Of a stretch of 64,000 nt of DNA, positions 57,360-64,000 are shown piece after piece. The notes beneath the pieces are model-generated. The model saw only the letters and a program-made list of their open reading frames with translations. It ran no database searches and had not been told where the DNA came from. The position numbers and the translations under genes were made by a program. This stretch comes from Paraconiothyrium sp. Pb-2020. Its lineage: Eukaryota; Ascomycota; Dothideomycetes; Pleosporales; Didymosphaeriaceae. The stretch is taken from the NCBI GenBank assembly GCA_022419385.1, contig JAJUBI010000008.1, forward strand, positions 1,550,001-1,614,000. Reading direction: 5' to 3'. Numbering within the stretch: position 1 is the stretch's first letter; every line of letters starts with the position of its first letter.

Positions 57360-57729
57360 GATGGCAGAGCTCCAGTTGCAGTATGTTGGAGCGCTGTGCT
57401 GGGAAGTCAGTTTTCACGATTCAAATCAAAGCTTCTGCAACGCTCTGGAAGCTCACCTTTCTGGTATAACGGCAGATCCGTGAGTCGAGACTGAAGTGGG
57501 GATGGATGCGAAGCAAGGCAAGCATGCGTCGCGGATGACGTTGTTGATCGACAGTGCCACGAACATGGTCAAAGCTCCTTTGCACGCACGCTACGCGGCT
57601 TGGCGTGGAGCTTTCATTGAACGCGACGATAGTTGATGGACAGTAGAACTTGAATTGCTGCCAACAACAGAATACCTCGTCCATATTCCCACGATATGAC
57701 GAGCAGCGGGACTGCGACACCACCTCACC
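57360..57729. other. Divergent promoter LMBD1-like/CFT1
   Basis: A compact 370-bp region between two divergent starts. No site assigned. Confidence 0.5.
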
Positions 57730-60700
57730 ATGCAGTGTTACACTGAAATTGCGCCACCGACCGCCGTTAGCCATGCTGTCAACCTTCCTTTCATCGCATC
57801 GAGGGCGAACAATCTGGTCGTCGCAAGGAACTCGTTACTGCAGATTTTTGAGCTCAAATCCACCGTGACTGGCGCAGCCTCGAGCGACGACGCGACGGAG
57901 AATGCAGGCCCGCTGCTAGACACCGAGGCGGTGGATCTGCCCCTGCAGCGGACAGAGAACACGGCGAAGTTGGTGCTGGTGGGCGAATATCCTTTAGCCG
58001 GCACCGTAATATCGCTGGCGGGGGTGAAAGTACTCAATACGAAGTCAAAGGCGGAGGCGTTGCTGGTGGCATTTCGAGACGCAAAGCTCAGCTTAGTGGA
58101 ATGGGACCCGGAGACGTACAATCTCCATACCATATCAATACACTACTATGAGAATCCAGACTTGCCTGGAATATCGCCTTGGTCCACTGAGCTCAAAGAC
58201 ACGTATAACTTCTTGACGGCAGACCCCAGCAACAGGTGCGCTGCTCTCAAGTTCGGCGTGCACAATCTTGCTATCTTGCCATTTAGGCAGCGGGATGTGT
58301 TCGAGGAGGAAGATGACTTTGACATGGACGCTCAAAAAGATGCCAAGATGCGAGATGCGAATGGTACCGAGTCCGAGCAAAAGACTCCCTACTCTGCCTC
58401 CTTCGTGCTACCTCTCACCTCTCTCGACCCTACCTTGACCCATCCTGTGCACCTCGCCTTCTTGCACGAGTCCCGCGAACCCACCTTTGGTATAATCGCC
58501 TCGTCCAAAGCCACAGCGCCGTCTCTGCTCGCCGAACGGAAAGACCACCTCACGTACACTGTCTTTTCTCTCGACCTCGGAGACAAGTCGTCCACAATAC
58601 TCCACACCGTACAAGGATTACCTTATGACCTTACAAGGGTTGTACCTCTACCATCGCCAATTGGTGGAGCACTACTCCTCGGAAGCAATGAGATCATACA
58701 TGTGGACGTGGCAGGGAAGACAACGGGAGTGGCCGTGAACGAGTTCGCCAAGTCAAGCACTGCATTCTCTCTAAAAGACCAAACGGACCTTGCTCTGCAT
58801 CTCGAAGGTTGCAACATCGAGCTCTTGTCACCAGATACAGGCGATGTGCTCATCATCTTGAATGATGGTAGAATACTCACTTTGACCTTCACGCTTGACG
58901 GTCGTACTGTATCGGCGATGACTGTACAGCGCGTTGCTGCAGATCATGGCGGTGAAGTTTTGAGCTCGGCAGCATCGTGCATGTCAAACTTGGGACGCGG
59001 GAGAATTTTCGTGGGCAGCGAAGACGGTGACTCTGTTCTGCTAGGCTGGCAAGCTGCAGGTAAAACCGGGTCGCTGGCTAGGAAGGCATCGGACGTTGGA
59101 ATGGATGACGATATGGATGTTGAAGAGGATGAAGAGGTTGACGACCTTGACGATGACCTCTATAACGACACAGCACCGGCAGTGAAAAAGATCTCGGCTG
59201 CTGCTGCCGAACCTACCGCTCCGGGCAGCTACACGTTCAGAATCCACGATACCCTGCCTAGTATCGCTCCGATAAAGGACACCATACTACACAATGATGC
59301 AGCGGCGCAATACCCCACCACTGGCGAAATAATGCTCGCCTGCGGACGAGGTGCTGCTGGAAACATCACTGCACTCAATCGCGAAATTCACAACACCAAT
59401 CTTGCTCAAATCGACCTACCATCTGCGAAGGGTCTATGGGCTGTGCACGCCAGGCAACAAGCCCCTGGTGGGATTACAGCTGATTTTGGCGAGGATGCGG
59501 AGGCAAACATGTCTGCCGACGCTGACTATGACCAGTATTTGGTCGTCAGCAAGATAGACGAACATGGCAGTGAGAGTACAGTCGTTTACGAAGTCACTGG
59601 TAAAGAACTGGAAGAGACCAGTAAAGGCGATTTCGAACGAGAAGAAGGCTCAACCCTGAGTGTTGGAACGCTTGCGAAGGGAACTAAGATCGTTCAGATC
59701 ATGCAGAGCGAGGCCAGAACTTATGACTCTGGTAGGTCGAACGCTCCTGGTGTTGCTCCGTATTGCATCTAACATATAAGCAGAGTTGAACATGGAGCAA
59801 ATCATTACCATGGAGGACGAGGAGGGTAACGACGGGCTCCACATACTGAATGCCGTGTTCTCCGATCCGTACATGCTCATCTTGAGAGAGGATTCTAGCG
59901 CCAAGTTGTACCAAGCCAGCGGTGACGGCGAAGTGGAAGAAGTCGAAGCCAGCGGCCTCAGTTCGACCCAGTGGCTGTCTGCATCCCTCTACAAATCCTC
60001 GGCATCTAGTGAGATCTATGCATTCCTCTTGACACATCAAGGCGGCCTCCATGTACGTGTCAATATAGGATGCCAAAGACGAACGCTTACACAAACAGGT
60101 TTTTGCAACATCCGACATGAGCAAGCCGGTATATGTCGCTGAAGGCTTAGCTTTTTTACCTCCGTTCCTTACCGCAGACTATTACCCGAAACGGAGTACG
60201 TCCAAAGCGACCATTACCGAGATCATTGCGGCCGACATTGGTGACTCAACGTCGCGTTCGCCACACCTCATTGTAAGACGGTTGTGACCTACAAACCACA
60301 CACGCACTGATCAGGATAACAGGTTCGCAACTCTACCGACGATCTTATCATATACAAAACTTTCCACTACCCTACAAGATCAGCATCTGAACCCTGGACG
60401 ACTAATCTGAGGTGGATAAAGCTATCGCAACAGCATCTACCCAAATATACCGACGAACTAGACTCAACAGACGCTGAAACTGGATTGAGAAGCACTCTGG
60501 TAGCGCTGGACGATGTTTGTGGGTACAGCACGGTTTTCCAGAAGGGCACATCTCCTGCATTCATCCTCAGGGAAGCATCCAGTGCACTGCGCGTCGTTGG
60601 CTTGCATGGTAAAGCCGTCAAAGGGTTGACGCGATTCAACACCTCTGCGTGCCAGAAAGGTTTCGCGTATCTCGACGCGGATGTAAGACATCGAACGTCC

Positions 60701-62237
60701 CGCGGTCCTGCACTGCTAACGAGCGCCAGGATACTTTGAGGATCTCGCAGCTCCCCGCCCAGACCCACTACGGGCATCTCGGATGGGCAGCACGCAAGAT
60801 GCCCTTGGGCTCTGAAATCCATGCTTTCTCGTACCATCCTAGAGGCTTGTACGTCGTTGGTACCGGCCAGCGAGAAGAGTACATGCTACAAGACGATACA
60901 TACCATTACGAGTGGAAGCCAGAGGGTATGCATGCATACATACTGATGGAAGACGGGCTAACGAACGTACAGATATAACTTTTAAACCGCACGTAGAGAA
61001 GGGCGTCCTCAAAGTTATCGACGAACAGACTTGGTCCGTTATCGACACCCACGTTCTTGATCCCCAGGAAGTCGTCCTCTGCATCGAGACGCTCAATCTC
61101 GAGGTCTCCGAGACCACGCACGAACGCAAACAATTGATTGCAGTCGGTACATCAACCGTGCATGGTGAAGACCTGGCTACCAAAGGTTGCATCCGCATCT
61201 TTGAAGTCATCACCGTTGTTCCCGAGCCAGATCGACCAGAGACGAACAGGCGCCTACGCCTCATCGTAAAAGACGAAGTCAAAGGCGCCGTGTCCGCCGT
61301 GTCCGAGCTCGGAACACAAGGCTTCCTCATCATGGCCCAGGGCCAGAAGTGCATGGTCCGCGGCCTCAAGGAAGACGGCACGTTACTGCCGGTAGCCTTC
61401 ATGGATATGCAGTGCTACGTCACCTTTCTGAAGACGCTTCCCGGACAGGGATGCTCATGATGGGCGACGCCTTCAAGGGCCTCTGGTTCACCGGGTACAC
61501 CGTAAGCTCGTCCTACTCCTTTCCCCCCTCCCCCCCCCCCCCCCCCCCTCACCGACACTAACACCCACCCCAGGAAGAACCCTACAAAATGCTCCTCTTC
61601 GGCCGCTCCAAAAACCACCTCGAAGCCCACCGGCGCCTTCCTCCCGCACCCCCCCTCAAAATCCCTCTCCCTCGTCGTCGCAGACGCAGACATGAACCTC
61701 CAAATCCTCGCCTTCGACCCGGACAACCCGAAATCGCTATCCGGCATCCGCCTCATGCACAGAGGCACATTCCACACGGGCCACTTCCCCTCGACAACGC
61801 ACCTGCTCACCTCGAGCCTGGCGATCCCCGCCGCCCCCAGCGCGACGTTCGACGCGGCGCCAGAGCACGAACAGAGCGCGGCGCCGACGCAGCAGATTCT
61901 GCACACGACGCAGTCGGGCACGCTGGCGGTGCTCACGCCGCTGAGCGAGGCTACGTATCGCCGGCTCGCGAGCTTGACTACCTACCTCGCCAACACGCTC
62001 GACTCGGCGTGCGGGCTGAATCCCAAAGCGTGGCGCGTGGGCGCTGGGGATGCGGGCGAGGGGGGCAAGGGAGGGGTGTTGGACGGGAATCTGATTATGA
62101 GGTGGGGAGAGCTGGGGTATAGTCGCCAGCGGGAGGGATTAGGGAAAGTAGGTGGGGAGGGCGAAGAGTGGGTGTTCTGGGGCGAACGGGAGGTGCTGGC
62201 TGGATGGGGTGTTTTTGGTCGTCGAGGGGAGTTGTGA
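57730..62237 (+). CDS. CFT1: Cleavage/polyadenylation factor Cft1 (CPSF160), frame broken twice
   Basis: Seven exons: 57730-59731, 59784-60052, 60099-60272, 60323-60682, 60730-60925, 60973-61501 and 61574-62237, about 1397 residues. The N-terminus ([17 protein letters not shown]) and the C-terminal CPSF-A region ([34 protein letters not shown]) identify CPSF160/Cft1. This is the large beta-propeller scaffold of the polyadenylation complex, which binds the AAUAAA region together with other subunits. As given, the frame breaks twice: one base is missing near 61441-61444 (after FLKTLP) and one is extra in the CCC at 61626-61628 (after KNHLE). Homology continues across both points, and the summed exon length is a multiple of three. 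A 19-C run lies in the intron between them. An assembly error is most likely, since this gene is essential in yeast. Confidence 0.88.
61523..61548 (+). repeat. Poly-C tract in CFT1 intron
   Basis: Six C, one T, then 19 C (61530-61548), inside the sixth CFT1 intron (61502-61573). Such runs are prone to sequencing error and to slippage. Confidence 0.9.
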
Positions 62238-63183
62238 TGAGTGGTGGTAGCAACGACGGTGTGGTTTGATAGGGGAGTGTGGGCAGAGTGTTTCGTAAAG
62301 CTAGGCGAGTTGAATCCTTTTGTCATTATGTCCCTCTCGAATTCGTGGCTGGACAAGTGACCTTTCATCACATCTTATGTGGCTAATAGCTGATGGGACG
62401 GAAGGATACAATCAGGAAGAGCATGCAAGTGCACTACATACTGATCTTATTCACTAAGTACTGTGGACACTCAGTCTCACCTTCACTAGATACAGCTAAC
62501 CTAAATGTACACTCTTCCTTTCCATCTTCCGCTTCACCTTCACCACCACTCCTCTCTACGCACGCATCTACAAACGCGGCGTTCACCCCGCATCCCCACG
62601 CCCATTACTTCCCTCATTCACTTAGATGTACACATTAGCTGTACAGCCGCGAAGTGCTACACTTCCGGCACGTCAAACAAAAAAGGAAAAGAGGCAGTAG
62701 TGTAGAGAAAAGAAAAAACTTAACCGCTATGTACAGCGGTAGTGGTATCAAGTAACAAAAAATCCGAGAAGAAGAACAAAGGACTTCAGCTTTACGCCCG
62801 CTGCACCACCACATCTGCCGCCAGGACTTCCTCCGCCTTGAGCAAGCCAGATCCAGGTGTTGGAAAGGGGAGGGGTATTCGCAAGCAATGCTTTGCTGGT
62901 AAAGGCTCGATCGAGCGGTGCATATCGGATGAACTATCAACGCCGGCTATGCAAAGTAAAGAGGTGCCATGTAAAAAGTGATGTATTGGAAGGTCGTTGT
63001 CATATCAACATACCAATCCAGAAGGAAGGATCGACAAGAAGCGAAGGATGATCACAGGGTAATGTGGTGATCTTGAGACAGTCGTTTGGCCGCTGAAATT
63101 GCTGCAGATGATAGTCTTGACGTCCGATGCTGGTAGACTTGTACGATATGCTTTGTCATCGTTGCGTATCTCATAGGGATTAC
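62238..63183. other. Convergent intergenic region
   Basis: It lies between the 3' ends of CFT1 (+) and RAX2 (-). No gene recognised. Confidence 0.5.
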
Positions 63184-64000
63184 TCATATTGTGGGTGCCT
63201 GAGGTCCCCGGAGCGTGCCGAAAAGCTCTTGAGGCGGTATCCGACTTTGATTGCCGACGCGGTCCGTGAAAGATGTGGGAGCTGGGGAATAGCCCGCTGC
63301 CCTCTTGCGGTACCATTCGATGAGGATACCGGCGACCACCAGTAAGAAGGTAAGAGCGAGCGCTATAGCGAGCGCAATGAGAACGATGAAGCCAAGAGCC
63401 AGTTTTTTACCTGTATTACGTCAGTCGCCATGCGGAAAAAAGAGATGATCGTCTTACCTCCTCCACTGAAGAAATCTTCGTGTTCCGCCACTACCTTCGA
63501 CAGACTACCAGATGAGCCTCCCTGTGCGGAAGACAAAAGGAAGGGTGTCAAGGTAGTACCGTTGAACAGAGCTGCCGATGCGACACCGAAGCCGGTGATG
63601 TTGACTTGTCCTAGAATCAGCAAAGCTTGGTTTTGATCCAGCAGGTCCGACTTCTGGTGGTCCTGGTTCAGAGGCAGAGATTGTAGACCCTGGATGACGG
63701 TGCCAGGACCTAGCAATTTATCATCCATCGCATTCCATTTGCCGCCATCGAAACGCTGCAGGAAGGTACTACCATCGCTGCTTTTACCAGCAGCCCACAT
63801 TTGAGAGCCGTCTAGGTTGGCGGGACAAAGCGTGTCCACAGTCCCGGGGAGACCTCCAGATCCTGCAACTTCCTGGAACTGACTATTTGTAGAATCATAC
63901 GTGAAGACTTTAGTCTGGTTGTTACTAACGGTAAGGTTTCCCGCGACCAATGCCTTGGTATCCGAGACCCATAGCAGGTTGGTGACAACACCGGAAATGT
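63184..64000 (-). CDS. RAX2: Cortical polarity marker Rax2, C-terminal part
   Basis: The gene is cut by the right edge: the window holds the last intron (63457-63411), the last exon (63410-63184) and part of the preceding exon (64000-63458). The luminal part shows the repeated Kelch-like style of Rax2 (NLLWVSDTKALVAGNLTVSN, FLQRFDGGKWNAMD, ALLILGQVNITGFGVASAALF). The splice joins FFSGGG to KKLALGFIVLIALAIALALT, a single membrane helix. The short cytosolic tail (EWYRKRAAGYSPAP, then RIPPQELFGTL) is the conserved Rax2 C-terminus. In yeasts Rax2 marks cell poles or bud sites with Rax1. The 5' part lies beyond 64000. Confidence 0.9.

Noticed and set aside
57421..57774. 117-codon ORF antisense to the CFT1 start
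   Set aside because: It overlaps the divergent promoter and the CFT1 first exon, with no domain.
61430..61640. Programmed ribosomal frameshifting in CFT1
   Set aside because: Two opposite shifts close to a poly-C run are far better explained by sequence error, and no slippery heptamer with a downstream structure is seen.

Overview
This window looks like nuclear DNA of a filamentous ascomycete (Pezizomycotina). Genes are split by short introns, mostly 44-70 nt, with GT-AG ends and CTNAC-like branch sites. Coding density is moderate, and the families are typical of filamentous fungi: a Zn2Cys6 regulator, a Rim15-type PAS/AGC kinase/receiver protein, Vps3844, a TUDOR-type DUF2945 protein and 2EXR/F-box-like proteins. 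A dothideomycete is my best guess, but that is inference. I reconstructed 25 protein genes, one of them running off the right edge. I found no rRNA, tRNA or CRISPR array and no intact transposon.

Layout. 1-1.2 kb is AT-rich and carries a 123-bp foldback element. 1.2-4.3 kb holds a DsbA-like thioredoxin-fold protein and a two-module F-box-like protein. 4.7-10.7 kb holds a Zn2Cys6 regulator, a GPI-anchored wall protein with an internal duplication and a lipocalin-like protein, all on the minus strand. 11.2-19.7 kb is a housekeeping block: RFC2, NPL4, SEC66, a Vps3844 protein and a mitochondrial membrane protein. 21.8-27.7 kb is the very large RIM15 kinase gene. 29.3-30.2 kb is a TUDOR/DUF2945 protein. 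30.2-33.0 kb is gene-poor. 33.0-40.0 kb is accessory: a GPI-anchored protein, a wax-synthase-type acyltransferase, a 69-residue secreted peptide, a conserved unnamed protein and an alpha/beta hydrolase. 40.8-47.9 kb holds a sulfatase, ERV46 and a SulP sulfate permease. 49.3-53.8 kb holds BUB2 and an F-box protein. 55.5-63.5 kb holds an LMBD1-type transporter, CFT1 and the C-terminal end of RAX2.

The genes are mostly independent housekeeping functions: replication clamp loading (RFC2), ubiquitin-dependent segregation (NPL4), ER translocation and transport (SEC66, ERV46), mitotic exit control (BUB2), mRNA 3'-end processing (CFT1), polarity (RAX2) and nutrient/quiescence signalling (RIM15). The one functional pairing I can argue for is sulfatase plus sulfate permease, both with near-matches to the CYS3 sulfur-control site upstream.

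I see no clear new multi-gene system. The strongest points to check are two compensating one-base frame breaks around a 19-C run in CFT1, a Glu at the phospho-acceptor position of the RIM15 receiver, an MluI cell-cycle box just upstream of RFC2, the synonymous-only divergence of a duplicated 13-residue block in a wall protein, and the 69-residue secreted peptide.
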